From: an uncultured Roseburia sp.
GTDB lineage: Bacteria > Bacillota > Clostridia > Lachnospirales > Lachnospiraceae
NCBI GenBank assembly: GCA_934317215.1
Contig: CAKREH010000014.1
Location: forward strand, 25,568 to 89,567
Direction: 5' to 3'
Length of the DNA: 64,000 nucleotides
A model generated the notes under the pieces. It saw only the letters and a program-made list of their open reading frames with translations. It was not told the DNA's origin and did not search any database. The position numbers and the translations under genes are program-made. Positions 9,298-16,897 of the stretch are shown piece by piece. How positions within the stretch are numbered: position 1 is the first letter of the stretch; each line of letters begins with the position of its first letter.

Positions 9298-9672
9298 ATG
9301 AAAGAGTATATGAAACCGATGTTAGTTACCAATGATGAGCTTGCAGAAGGGGTGTATCTTGCAAGTGGTTGTTATACAGCATCAGCGTATATTCATCAGC
9401 AGCCTGAAGTTGGAAGAGGGGATTACCGTATTCAGGTCAATGGCAGACATAGTGCAGATCATACAAAGGATGCACAGACACTTACAATCTCGTTCAATCA
9501 GGAGGTAACCTATAGTTCTTCGAATGGATCGCTTGCATCCGGTGCGACAGGCAGTACACTGGTTATCAATTATGGATATCATCAGAATCCGACCGACAAT
9601 ATCGGTCTTGGTGACCTTGTGGTACAGTCAGATCCGGGGCTTGCAGTCACGGGAGTGAGTATCACAGACTAA
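9298..9672 (+). CDS. Small protein with leader-like N-terminus (candidate exported/modified peptide precursor)
   Basis: A 124-residue protein with no classical signal sequence. The start at 9298 is set by AAGGAGAGGGA upstream. The N-terminus contains KPMLVTNDELAEGVYLASG, a short acidic, amphipathic stretch ending in small residues just before a cysteine; this looks like a cleavable leader rather than a fold. The remainder is rich in Ser, Thr, Gly, Asn and Gln and predicted extended, with ITD at the end. It lies just upstream of an ABC exporter, a PqqD-kinase fusion and a signal-peptidase-like enzyme, the company kept by ribosomally made, exported peptides. Substrate status is inference. The same frame stays open for 48 codons beyond the stop. 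Confidence 0.6.
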   Translation: MKEYMKPMLVTNDELAEGVYLASGCYTASAYIHQQPEVGRGDYRIQVNGRHSADHTKDAQTLTISFNQEVTYSSSNGSLASGATGSTLVINYGYHQNPTDNIGLGDLVVQSDPGLAVTGVSITD

Positions 9673-9819
9673 GGGGCAGATACAATAAAAAGTAATAAGA
9701 CACATTATGTGGATTCCGGATATGCCGGAAGTTACGATACTGATAATGGAAACCGTATGCCATCCTGGGAGAGGAAAGGATATGGACCGGATGATCCGGT
9801 AGTTGACTGGAATATGTAA
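9673..9819 (+). pseudogene. In-frame 48-codon continuation after the stop of the small protein gene
   Basis: Directly after TAA at 9670-9672 the same frame runs open to TAA at 9817-9819. The encoded tail is Gly-, Tyr-, Asp- and Trp-rich (THYVDSGYAGSYDTDNGNR, then MPSWERKGYGPDDP) and reads like real protein. There is no convincing ribosome binding site for a separate start. The simplest reading is that a nonsense mutation shortened a protein of about 172 residues. Stop-codon read-through is the alternative. Confidence 0.45.
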
Positions 9820-9851
9820 GATGATATAGGTTTGGATTGCAGATTAAGAAA

Positions 9852-9915
9852 GGGTTATCCTGTGGCATGTGTATCGAAAATCGATCGACACATCCACAGG
9901 ATAACCTCTTTTTTT
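9852..9915 (+). terminator. Strong intrinsic terminator
   Basis: GGTTATCCTGTGG at 9853-9865 pairs perfectly with CCACAGGATAACC at 9894-9906, with additional ATGTGT/ACACAT pairing inside, followed by a T tract to 9915. It separates the leader-like gene from the ABC transporter. Confidence 0.9.
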
Positions 9916-9967
9916 CGTGCGGCAGATTTGTTATAATAACTGGAAACCGGATGGAATGGGGAATATT

Positions 9968-11734
9968 ATGTTAGACAGTTTAAAGCATTATCACAAGAGG
10001 ATCAAAGAGGGTGTATTAAAAGATATGTGGCGGGAGACTGTCTGGATCTATGAGTATGCCAGAAAGTATTGGAAACAGATGATCTTTTATACATTGCTTG
10101 GCTTGTCTGGAACAGGTATTTCACTGATCTCAAGTCTGATCTCAAGGGATATGGTCGATATTATCACCGGAAAGCAGACAGGGCTGCTTGTCCGTACGTT
10201 CTGCCTGTATATCGGATTTTCCATAGGAAATATGCTGATCTCGCAGGTCACCAGTTATTTTTCCAATAAGATCAGTATCAGTGTGGACAATGATATCAAG
10301 GCGGATATTTTTGATAAAATGTTAGTGACGGATCTTGAGGCGATCCAGAAATATCACACGGGAGATCTTCTGACACGCTGGAATTCAGATGCGTCAAACA
10401 TTTCAAATGGAATTTTAAGCTGGGTCCCGAATCTGATCATATATACCGTGCGGTTTGTCAGCACATTTGCGCTTGTCTTTTACAATGATCCGATGTTTGC
10501 ACTTCTTGCGATGCTTGGCATGCCGGTCAGTATGCTGATGTCGAGGCGGATTTTAAAACGCATGAAGGGAAATAATGAGCGGAGTGCTGCAATGAATGCA
10601 AAGATGTCTGGATTTAATCAGGAAGCGTTCTCAAATATCCAGACGATCAAGGCGTTTGATCTGGTGCGGCTCTATGGGGAACGTCTGCGAGGACTGCAGA
10701 AAGAATATTTAGACATGAAGTTAGAGTTTCAGAAAATGGCTATGGCAACCTCGATCCTGTTATCGGTTGTCGGACTTGCAGTGTCATACAGCTGTTATGG
10801 ATTTGGTATTTACCGTGTCTGGAGTGGTGCAATCTCTTACGGTACGATGACGATGTTTTTATCATTATCCGGTTCACTGACAGGAACGCTGAATCAGCTT
10901 GTGTCACTGGTGCCGACAGCGATTTCCCTGACCACATCTGCCGGAAGGCTGATGGATATTCTTGGCATGCCCAAAGAGGACTATTCGGATGCAGGCCATG
11001 TGGAAAAATTTTATGCAGAGAACCGGGAGAACGGCATCAGCCTGTGCTTTCATGAGATGTCTTATACTTATCATAATGGAACAAATGTGTTCACGCGGGC
11101 AGATTTTGAGGCACATCCGCATGAAATCGTTGCGTTAGTCGGACCTTCCGGTGAGGGAAAAACGACGCTTTTACGCATTATGCTCGCTTTGCTGCATATA
11201 CAAAGCGGGGATGAAGATCTGGTGGGTGCAAAAACAGGGGAAGTACTTGCAATCACACCGGCAGCACGCCGCCTGTTCTCTTATGTGCCACAGGGAAATA
11301 CGATGTTTTCCGGCACGATCGCAGAAAATATGCGGAATGTCAGACCGGATGCCACAGACGAGGAAATCAAAGAAGTGCTGGTGGCATCCTGTGCATGGGA
11401 GTTTGTGCAGAAACTGCCGGATGGGATACATAGCAGAGTCGGAGAGAGGGGTGTTGGATTTTCAGAAGGACAGGCACAGCGTCTTTCGATTGCGAGGGCA
11501 CTGCTCCGCCGTGCACCGATTTTGCTTTTAGACGAGGCGACAAGTGCACTTGATGTTGCAACTGAGAGAAGGGTTTTAAAAAATATCATGCGGACAGATG
11601 AACCGCGCACCTGCATCGTGACCACACACCGCCCGACGGTATTGTCGGTGTGCAGGAGGGTGTATGGGATTCGGGAACAGAAATGTGTCGTGCTGAACGC
11701 AGAGGAAGTACAGAAAATGATGGATGAATTTTAA
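9968..11734 (+). CDS. ABC transporter, fused permease and ATPase (peptide-exporter-like)
   Basis: A 588-residue half-transporter: an exporter-type six-helix membrane domain (about residues 30-320), then an ATPase domain. The Walker A motif is GPSGEGKTT at about 391-399 and Walker B is LLLDEATSALD near 518-528. The signature motif reads FSEGQ instead of LSGGQ, a departure that could affect ATP hydrolysis. No C39 peptidase domain is present, so leader removal would need a separate protease, for which the S26-type gene downstream is a candidate. The ATG at 9968 follows GGGGAA. It is convergent with the PqqD-kinase gene, 12 bp apart. Export of the peptide encoded upstream is inferred from position. 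Confidence 0.87.
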   Translation: MLDSLKHYHKRIKEGVLKDMWRETVWIYEYARKYWKQMIFYTLLGLSGTGISLISSLISRDMVDIITGKQTGLLVRTFCLYIGFSIGNMLISQVTSYFSNKISISVDNDIKADIFDKMLVTDLEAIQKYHTGDLLTRWNSDASNISNGILSWVPNLIIYTVRFVSTFALVFYNDPMFALLAMLGMPVSMLMSRRILKRMKGNNERSAAMNAKMSGFNQEAFSNIQTIKAFDLVRLYGERLRGLQKEYLDMKLEFQKMAMATSILLSVVGLAVSYSCYGFGIYRVWSGAISYGTMTMFLSLSGSLTGTLNQLVSLVPTAISLTTSAGRLMDILGMPKEDYSDAGHVEKFYAENRENGISLCFHEMSYTYHNGTNVFTRADFEAHPHEIVALVGPSGEGKTTLLRIMLALLHIQSGDEDLVGAKTGEVLAITPAARRLFSYVPQGNTMFSGTIAENMRNVRPDATDEEIKEVLVASCAWEFVQKLPDGIHSRVGERGVGFSEGQAQRLSIARALLRRAPILLLDEATSALDVATERRVLKNIMRTDEPRTCIVTTHRPTVLSVCRRVYGIREQKCVVLNAEEVQKMMDEF

Positions 11735-11746
11735 AAGAAAAACAAC

Positions 11747-12940
11747 TTATAAGGACTGATCGATAGCTGTTTTCATGATGTCTGCAGCCTTTGGATCTTT
11801 TGTACAATTTAGCCGGAAAAGTTTAGTCAGTGGGGCAAGTGTTTCTGCAAATGCCAGATTTTTTAACAGCAGATCTTTTGTCCAGGTCGGGGAGATCATG
11901 CGCTGCATCAGAAAAAGTGCCTGCTCATCGGGAGCGAGAGAGTCCACCCGGTTGAAGGGAGCCTGTTTTAAAAACACGATACCGCCGAGTGGACAGGTGG
12001 CAGTGGTATATATTTTTGATGTCCCGCACCAGGGCAGACCGTATATATAAGGCTGACCGTTTTTGATGCCAAGCACATTTAAGTCTCCGTTTAGAACCGG
12101 AGTCTGATACTGATCTGTCCAGAGTGCCGCATGTGTAGATTTGCCGGTGCCGGAACTGCCGGAAAAGAGCCATGCTTTTCCCTGATATAAAATAGAAACA
12201 GAGTGCAGGATGAAAAGTTCATGCTTTTGTGCGGCAATCAGAAAGGCGAAACGGAGTGCATGAAAAATATCTTCTGCATGATCTTTGTCAGCACCATTAA
12301 CGCAGTAGAGGACAGCAGCGGAGCCATCTTTTTTTACACGCATCTCATGGATGCCCCAGCGGGTGCCAAAGACAAAGCGGTAAGTGTCTGTGACATCAAA
12401 GATGGTAAGTTCGGCAGTGTGGATCAAAAGTGTGCCAGCTGCAAGGTGAGACGGTTCCCCAGTCATCATAAAAATGTGTTGATCAGCCACGGCAGCCTCA
12501 CACGAGAAATCTTTAAAATAGGTGTCGAACAGACCGTCCGGACCAGACCATGAAAAACAGAGACCGCAGATCTTATAATATTTTAGAACACAATCGTCGG
12601 AAAACAGCGCAGGAAACGTATTACCGGTCCAGTCAGAATGCGAGTGGAAATTTTCTGCCGGTATATTGTCAGACAGCATGCCAAGTTGTTTTAAAGAGGC
12701 AAGATAGCAGTCCAAGTCAGAGGTAAACCGGGGAATCATATCAGCATCGGCATCGTAGTAATCCATTAGTACAGATAAGAGAGTATTTTTGTCTGCACCA
12801 AAGGAGAGCGCATCCCATAAAAGTGCACCGGAGTCATTTAAGCGCAGGGAGCGTGCGTGTTCAGTAATTTTCTGACCATATGGAAGAAGATAGGGAATGC
12901 CTGCGATTGTTGTCTTTATGAATCCATCAGCTGTTTTCAT
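11747..12940 (-). CDS. PqqD domain-HPr kinase/phosphorylase-like fusion
   Basis: A 397-residue protein in two parts. Residues 1 to about 95 resemble PqqD/RRE peptide-binding domains (LRLNDSGALLWDAL, then a helix ending CYLASLKQLGML). The C-terminal half is an HPr kinase-like domain with the P-loop GSSGTGKST at about 260-268, followed by PWCGTSKIY and GGIVFLKQA. In Firmicutes lasso peptide clusters related kinases phosphorylate the precursor peptide, and RRE domains recruit it; a fusion of the two suggests a leader-guided modifying kinase. The target here is unknown. The start at 12940 follows GGAAAGGAA; an upstream ATG at 12961 lacks a site. The gene runs opposite to its neighbours. Confidence 0.75.
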   Translation of the reverse strand: MKTADGFIKTTIAGIPYLLPYGQKITEHARSLRLNDSGALLWDALSFGADKNTLLSVLMDYYDADADMIPRFTSDLDCYLASLKQLGMLSDNIPAENFHSHSDWTGNTFPALFSDDCVLKYYKICGLCFSWSGPDGLFDTYFKDFSCEAAVADQHIFMMTGEPSHLAAGTLLIHTAELTIFDVTDTYRFVFGTRWGIHEMRVKKDGSAAVLYCVNGADKDHAEDIFHALRFAFLIAAQKHELFILHSVSILYQGKAWLFSGSSGTGKSTHAALWTDQYQTPVLNGDLNVLGIKNGQPYIYGLPWCGTSKIYTTATCPLGGIVFLKQAPFNRVDSLAPDEQALFLMQRMISPTWTKDLLLKNLAFAETLAPLTKLFRLNCTKDPKAADIMKTAIDQSL

Positions 12941-13048
12941 AGCGTTACGGTTCCTTTCCATTACAAATGAATTAGAAATATTATAGCATTTGGACAGGGG
13001 AAATGCTACAATATTTCAAGATGATAAGCTGTATAAAAGAGGTTTCCG

Positions 13049-13474
13049 ATGAAATATGATATTGAACAATTATTAGAAGCGGGAGAGGTCATACAGATCT
13101 ATCCTGAAGGATACAGTATGTATCCGATGTTTGTGCCGGGCAGGGATGCTGCAGTCATAAAAAAGGCGGATGTGAAAAAAATCCGGCGCGCAGATGTTGT
13201 GCTGTACCGCAGAAAAGGGAGCATCCTGGTTCTGCACCGTGTTGTAAAACGAAAAGGCGGTCAGTTTTATATGGCAGGGGATAATCAGACAGAGGTGGAA
13301 GGACCGGTGGAAGCGGACCAGATCAGAGGGATTTTGATTGCATTTATGCGGAACGGACGTCGTATCAGCGTGAAAAATCCGGTTTATGTGATTTTGTCAG
13401 GATTGTGGCTGATGTTTCTGCCGGTGAGAGGGAGGTTCTGGGCATTTACCGCATGGGTGCGCCGGAGGAGTTGA
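13049..13474 (+). CDS. S26 (SipW/Sec11-type) signal peptidase-like protein
   Basis: A 141-residue serine protease-like protein. GYSMYPMF holds the likely nucleophile Ser23, VLHRVV places a histidine at 63 where Sec11/SipW enzymes have His instead of Lys, and MAGDN at 75-79 matches the GDN box. A hydrophobic stretch at about 110-127 forms a C-terminal membrane anchor, as in archaeal and SipW-type enzymes. It probably cleaves a leader or signal from an exported peptide. The nearest candidate substrate is the leader-like protein at 9298. It is divergent from the PqqD-kinase gene, with about 108 bp between the two starts. Confidence 0.75.
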   Translation: MKYDIEQLLEAGEVIQIYPEGYSMYPMFVPGRDAAVIKKADVKKIRRADVVLYRRKGSILVLHRVVKRKGGQFYMAGDNQTEVEGPVEADQIRGILIAFMRNGRRISVKNPVYVILSGLWLMFLPVRGRFWAFTAWVRRRS

Positions 13475-13499
13475 TTTTTTTCGACGATTATGCTAAAAT
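13471..13499 (+). promoter_or_regulatory. Promoter of queT
   Basis: TTGATT at 13471-13476 and TAAAAT at 13494-13499 are separated by 17 bp. The expected start lies just upstream of the preQ1-like aptamer. Confidence 0.7.
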
Positions 13500-13518
13500 T
13501 AAAAAGTTGCAGTGACAT

Positions 13519-13558
13519 CGAGTGTTCGAGACCTTCCACTCGTAAAACAAAACTAAAG
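13519..13558 (+). promoter_or_regulatory. preQ1-I riboswitch
   Basis: The stem CGAGTG/CACTCG (13519-13524 with 13537-13542) encloses a loop starting TTC and rich in C. It is followed by the A-rich tail TAAAACAAAACTAAAGGAG. This is the compact H-type pseudoknot layout of the preQ1-I aptamer, in which the tail docks into the stem and the last bases overlap the ribosome binding site. It sits 10 bases before a QueT-type transporter gene, the expected partner. Control is probably at translation, since the Shine-Dalgarno follows the tail directly. Confidence 0.8.
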
Positions 13559-13567
13559 GAGAAACAA

Positions 13568-14059
13568 ATGAGAAACAAAAAAGTATTACTTATCGTGCAG
13601 GCTGCGCTGATCGCAGCTATCTATGTTGTGCTGACCTGTTTTATCAGTGCATTCAATCTTGCTTCCGGGGCAATTCAGGTCCGGATTTCCGAAGCCCTTA
13701 CAATTTTACCGGTCTTTACTCCGGCGGCCATTCCGGGACTTTTTATCGGTTGTCTGCTCAGTAATCTGCTTACCGGCTGTATGCCGCTTGATGTTGTTTT
13801 TGGCAGTCTTGCAACGCTGATCGGGGCATGTGGGACTTATGCATTAAGAAAACACAAATGGTTAGCACCGTTACCGCCGATCGTGGCAAACACGGTCATT
13901 GTACCGTTTGTTCTGGCATATGTATATATGGCGGAGGGGACAATTCCGTTCTTTATGCTGACAGTCGGAATCGGTGAAGTGATCTCCTGCTACGTGTTAG
14001 GTATGATCTTATATAAAGTGTTAAATAATTACCGCAGTATTATTTTTAAAAACGAATAA
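13568..14059 (+). CDS. queT: QueT-family transporter (queuosine precursor uptake)
   Basis: A 163-residue, five- to six-helix membrane protein of the QueT/PF06177 family, recognised by the AIYVVLT start and the IQVRISEALTILPVFTP segment with its following PGLFIGCLLSNLL. It is probably the substrate-binding S component of an energy-coupling-factor importer for a queuosine precursor. The start at 13568 follows AAAGGAGAAACAA. A preQ1-I riboswitch directly upstream supports the assignment: when precursor is abundant, translation should fall. The shared ECF energising subunits are not in this window. Confidence 0.87.
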   Translation: MRNKKVLLIVQAALIAAIYVVLTCFISAFNLASGAIQVRISEALTILPVFTPAAIPGLFIGCLLSNLLTGCMPLDVVFGSLATLIGACGTYALRKHKWLAPLPPIVANTVIVPFVLAYVYMAEGTIPFFMLTVGIGEVISCYVLGMILYKVLNNYRSIIFKNE

Positions 14060-14088
14060 AAGTTTATTTTAAAACCAAGGTCTGGAAA

Positions 14089-14123
14089 TTACGGTGGCAG
14101 GACAATTGTCTTTGCCGCCGTAA
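14089..14123 (+). terminator. Hairpin after queT, possible terminator
   Basis: TTACGGTGGCAGGACA at 14089-14104 pairs with TGTCTTTGCCGCCGTAA at 14107-14123, with wobbles and one bulge. There is no clean T tract, so termination may be weak. Confidence 0.45.
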
Positions 14124-14131
14124 ACTATTGT

Positions 14132-14160
14132 TTGACAATTTCTCCAGCAATGTATACAAT
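14132..14160 (+). promoter_or_regulatory. Promoter of argS
   Basis: TTGACA at 14132-14137 and TACAAT at 14155-14160 with an ideal 17-bp spacer. The leader is only about 50 bases and carries a small GCGGTG/CACCGC hairpin just upstream of the ribosome binding site. Confidence 0.8.
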
Positions 14161-14218
14161 GATACGAGGATAAATAGAAGAAAAACGCGGTGTGGCACCG
14201 CATGGAAAGGAAGATACA

Positions 14219-16006
14219 ATGAAGAAAATCTTAGATTTGATTACGGACGAAGTGACTAAGGCATTCACGGATTGTGGTTATGATGCAAAATACGGAAAGG
14301 TTACTTTATCTAACAGACCGGATCTTTGTGAATATCAGTGTAACGGGGCAATGGCAGCTGCAAAAGAGTACAAAAAAGCACCGTTTATGATCGCAGATGA
14401 GGTTGCAGCAAAACTTGCAGAGGCATCCATGTTTTCCATGGCAGAATCCGTAAAACCTGGATTTTTAAATTTAAAACTGGATGAAGCATTTTTAGCGTCC
14501 TATGTGGCAGACATGCAAAAAGAGGAAGGACGTTTTGGGTGTGATACAGTAGAAAATCCAAAGACCATCATGATCGATTACGGCGGACCAAACGTGGCAA
14601 AACCATTGCATGTCGGTCATTTACGTTCCGCAATCATCGGAGAAAGCATCAAAAGAATCGGTAAATTTGTCGGACACAAAGTAATCGGAGATGTACATCT
14701 GGGAGACTGGGGGTTACAGATGGGACTGATCATCACCGAGTTAAAACTGCGTCAGCCGGAGCTTGTCTATTTTGATGAAAACTTCGAAGGTGAATATCCG
14801 AAAGAAGCACCGTTTACGATTTCCGAATTAGAGGAAATCTATCCGACCGCTAGTAAAAAGTCAAAAGAGGATGAGGCATATAAGGAAGCTGCAATGCAGG
14901 CAACTTACGAGCTGCAGCATGGAAGAAAAGGTTATCAGGCATTGCTTTCCCATATCTTAAATGTGTCAGTGACTGACTTAAAGAAGAATTACGCAAATTT
15001 AAACGTATCATTTGAACTCTGGAAAGGAGAATCTGATGCACAGCCTTATATCCCGGCAATGGTGCAGAAGATGAAAGATGACGGATTTGCCTATATCAGT
15101 GATGGTGCATTGGTTGTCGATGTAAAAGAAGACACAGATACGAAAGAAATTCCGCCTTGTATGATCTTAAAATCAGACGGAGCATCCCTTTATAATACGA
15201 CCGATCTTGCAACGATCGTATGGCGTATGAAAGATTACAATCCTGATGAGATTATTTATGTCGTAGATAAGAGACAGGAACTTTATTTCACACAGGTATT
15301 CCGCTGTGCAAGAAAAACCGGACTGGTAAAACCGGAGACGGAATTAAAATTCTTAGGATTTGGTACAATGAACGGAAAGGATGGAAAACCGTTTAAGACC
15401 AGAGAGGGCGGTGTCATGCGTTTAGAGCATCTGGTATCTGAGATCGACAATGAGATGTTAAAGAAGATTACAGAAAACCAGAAAACAAAAGAGAATCTTG
15501 GTATCAGTGAGGAAGAGGCAAAAGAAACTGCAAAGACGGTTGCACTTGCTGCTATCAAATATGGAGATCTTTCCAATCAGGCAAGCAAAGATTATATCTT
15601 TGATATTGACCGGTTTACTTCTTTTGAGGGAAATACCGGACCATATATCCTGTATACGATCGTTCGTATCAAATCCATTCTGCACAAGTACCATGACTTA
15701 GGAAAGAGTGCAGAGGGTGCGGTGATTACGCCGTCACATTCCGAGAGCGAGAAGAATCTGATGTTAGAACTTTCCAAATTTAATGCAGTGATCGAGGGCG
15801 CATTTGCGGATACGGCACCGCACAAGATCTGTTCCTATATTTATGATCTTGCCAATGCATTCAACAGTTTCTATCATGAGACAAAGATTATGTCTGAGGA
15901 AGATGAAACGGTTCAGAAATCTTATATCCGCCTGTTAGAGCTGACAAAATCCGTTCTTGAGACCAGCATTGATCTGCTCGGATTCTCAGCACCGGAGCGC
16001 ATGTAG
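14219..16006 (+). CDS. argS: Arginyl-tRNA synthetase
   Basis: A 595-residue class I synthetase that charges tRNA-Arg. The N-terminal Arg-tRNA synthetase domain occupies about residues 1-95. The HIGH motif reads HVGH within NVAKPLHVGHLRSA near 130, and the KMSK region is replaced by GKPFKTREGG, as in many ArgRS. The C-terminal DALR anticodon-binding domain (from about 480) includes NTGPYILYTIVRIKSI. The start at 14219 follows GGAAAGGAAG. It has its own consensus promoter. It lies 30 kb from the tRNA-Arg(CCG) gene in the same window. Confidence 0.97.
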   Translation: MKKILDLITDEVTKAFTDCGYDAKYGKVTLSNRPDLCEYQCNGAMAAAKEYKKAPFMIADEVAAKLAEASMFSMAESVKPGFLNLKLDEAFLASYVADMQKEEGRFGCDTVENPKTIMIDYGGPNVAKPLHVGHLRSAIIGESIKRIGKFVGHKVIGDVHLGDWGLQMGLIITELKLRQPELVYFDENFEGEYPKEAPFTISELEEIYPTASKKSKEDEAYKEAAMQATYELQHGRKGYQALLSHILNVSVTDLKKNYANLNVSFELWKGESDAQPYIPAMVQKMKDDGFAYISDGALVVDVKEDTDTKEIPPCMILKSDGASLYNTTDLATIVWRMKDYNPDEIIYVVDKRQELYFTQVFRCARKTGLVKPETELKFLGFGTMNGKDGKPFKTREGGVMRLEHLVSEIDNEMLKKITENQKTKENLGISEEEAKETAKTVALAAIKYGDLSNQASKDYIFDIDRFTSFEGNTGPYILYTIVRIKSILHKYHDLGKSAEGAVITPSHSESEKNLMLELSKFNAVIEGAFADTAPHKICSYIYDLANAFNSFYHETKIMSEEDETVQKSYIRLLELTKSVLETSIDLLGFSAPERM

Positions 16007-16015
16007 GAAAAAGGT

Positions 16016-16066
16016 CTTATTTTCTCCTGAACGGAAATAGGGTATACTATTTCAGGAAAAAATAAG
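16016..16066 (+). repeat. Inverted repeat between argS and the secreted protein gene
   Basis: CTTATTTTCTCCTGAA at 16016-16031 pairs with TTCAGGAAAAAATAAG at 16051-16066 with one mismatch. The loop contains GGTATACT, a possible -10 box. It may end argS transcription, control the next gene, or both. Confidence 0.45.
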
Positions 16067-16087
16067 AAGAAAAACAAGGAGGATTTT

Positions 16088-16777
16088 ATGAAACAGTTAA
16101 GCAAAAAATTAATCGCTTTTGCACTTGCGGTTGTGATGATTCTTACAGCCGGTGCAGTAGTACCACAGGGAAGTGTTGAAGTTCAGGCGGCAAACAGTAA
16201 GGTTTATGTGAATCCATACAGTGCGAATATGATCCTGACTTACAAACCTGGAGATGGCTATCGTGGTTACTATACTACAATCAGTATTATGGGGTGTGAT
16301 AAAGCATCGCAGATCAAAAATTTAAAGAGCAGCAATAAGAATTTTAAACTTAAGCCAGGCAATGGATACATACGCGTTGATTTTGGAAAGAAAGCAGCGA
16401 AAACGACCATCAGCTGTACCGTGAAAGGTGTGAAATTAAAAACAACACTGACGATCAAAAAGTACAGCAATCCATGTTCATCTTTTAAGCTTGGAAAAAC
16501 GGATCTTACGTCAAAGTTTGGCAAAACAGATGTGTTTAAAACAAATAAGAATTATAAAAACCAGAAGCTGACTATTAAAATGAAAAATGGCTGGAAGATT
16601 ACAAAAGTGTATGTGCAGAAAAAGAGTGGATCTTACACGACGGAAAGAGTGAACAAATCCAGTTATTCTAAGAAGATCAGTCTGACAAACAACAGTGGTT
16701 ATGTTTATGTGTACTGTTACAATGAAAAAACAAAAGTGTCAGAGTGTCTTGAAATCCGGGATGCAAGCTGGTATTAA
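16088..16777 (+). CDS. Secreted protein of unknown function
   Basis: A 229-residue protein with a clear signal peptide: KQLSKKL followed by a hydrophobic core and a likely cleavage after VQA near residue 34. The mature part is lysine-, serine- and asparagine-rich and predicted beta-stranded, with two Ig-like-looking segments (ANMILTYKPGDGYRGYYTT and KNQKLTIKMKNGWKITKVY). No sorting signal or lipobox is present, so it is probably released or held by charge. I do not recognise a named family. It is monocistronic, ending in a strong terminator. Confidence 0.8.
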   Translation: MKQLSKKLIAFALAVVMILTAGAVVPQGSVEVQAANSKVYVNPYSANMILTYKPGDGYRGYYTTISIMGCDKASQIKNLKSSNKNFKLKPGNGYIRVDFGKKAAKTTISCTVKGVKLKTTLTIKKYSNPCSSFKLGKTDLTSKFGKTDVFKTNKNYKNQKLTIKMKNGWKITKVYVQKKSGSYTTERVNKSSYSKKISLTNNSGYVYVYCYNEKTKVSECLEIRDASWY

Positions 16778-16788
16778 AAGCAGAAAAT

Positions 16789-16841
16789 AGTACCGGCTGT
16801 CCGGCATCAGAAAAATCTGATGTCTGACAGACCGGTATTTT
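16789..16841 (+). terminator. Intrinsic terminator
   Basis: ACCGGCTGTCCGGCATCAG pairs with CTGATGTCTGACAGACCGGT around a short A-rich loop and is followed by ATTTTTAT. It ends the secreted protein transcript. Confidence 0.85.
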
Positions 16842-16844
16842 TAT

Positions 16845-16872
16845 GCATAAAAATAAGCCTGTCTCATAGAAT
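16845..16872 (+). promoter_or_regulatory. Putative SigE promoter of the spoIIIA operon
   Basis: GCATAAA at 16845-16851 and CATAGAAT at 16865-16872, 13 bases apart, resemble the sigma-E consensus (-35 near GCATATT, -10 CATACAAT). Mother-cell SigE control of spoIIIA is established in Bacillus and Clostridia. The match is by eye. Confidence 0.55.
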
Positions 16873-16897
16873 GAATTAAAAGAAAAGGGGGAGGCAT

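Noticed and set aside
14188..14205. T-box-like sequence GTGTGGCACCGC upstream of argS
   Set aside because: The consensus promoter at 14132-14160 leaves only about 50 bases of leader, too short for the stem I specifier of a T-box, and no terminator follows. The sequence simply forms a small hairpin.
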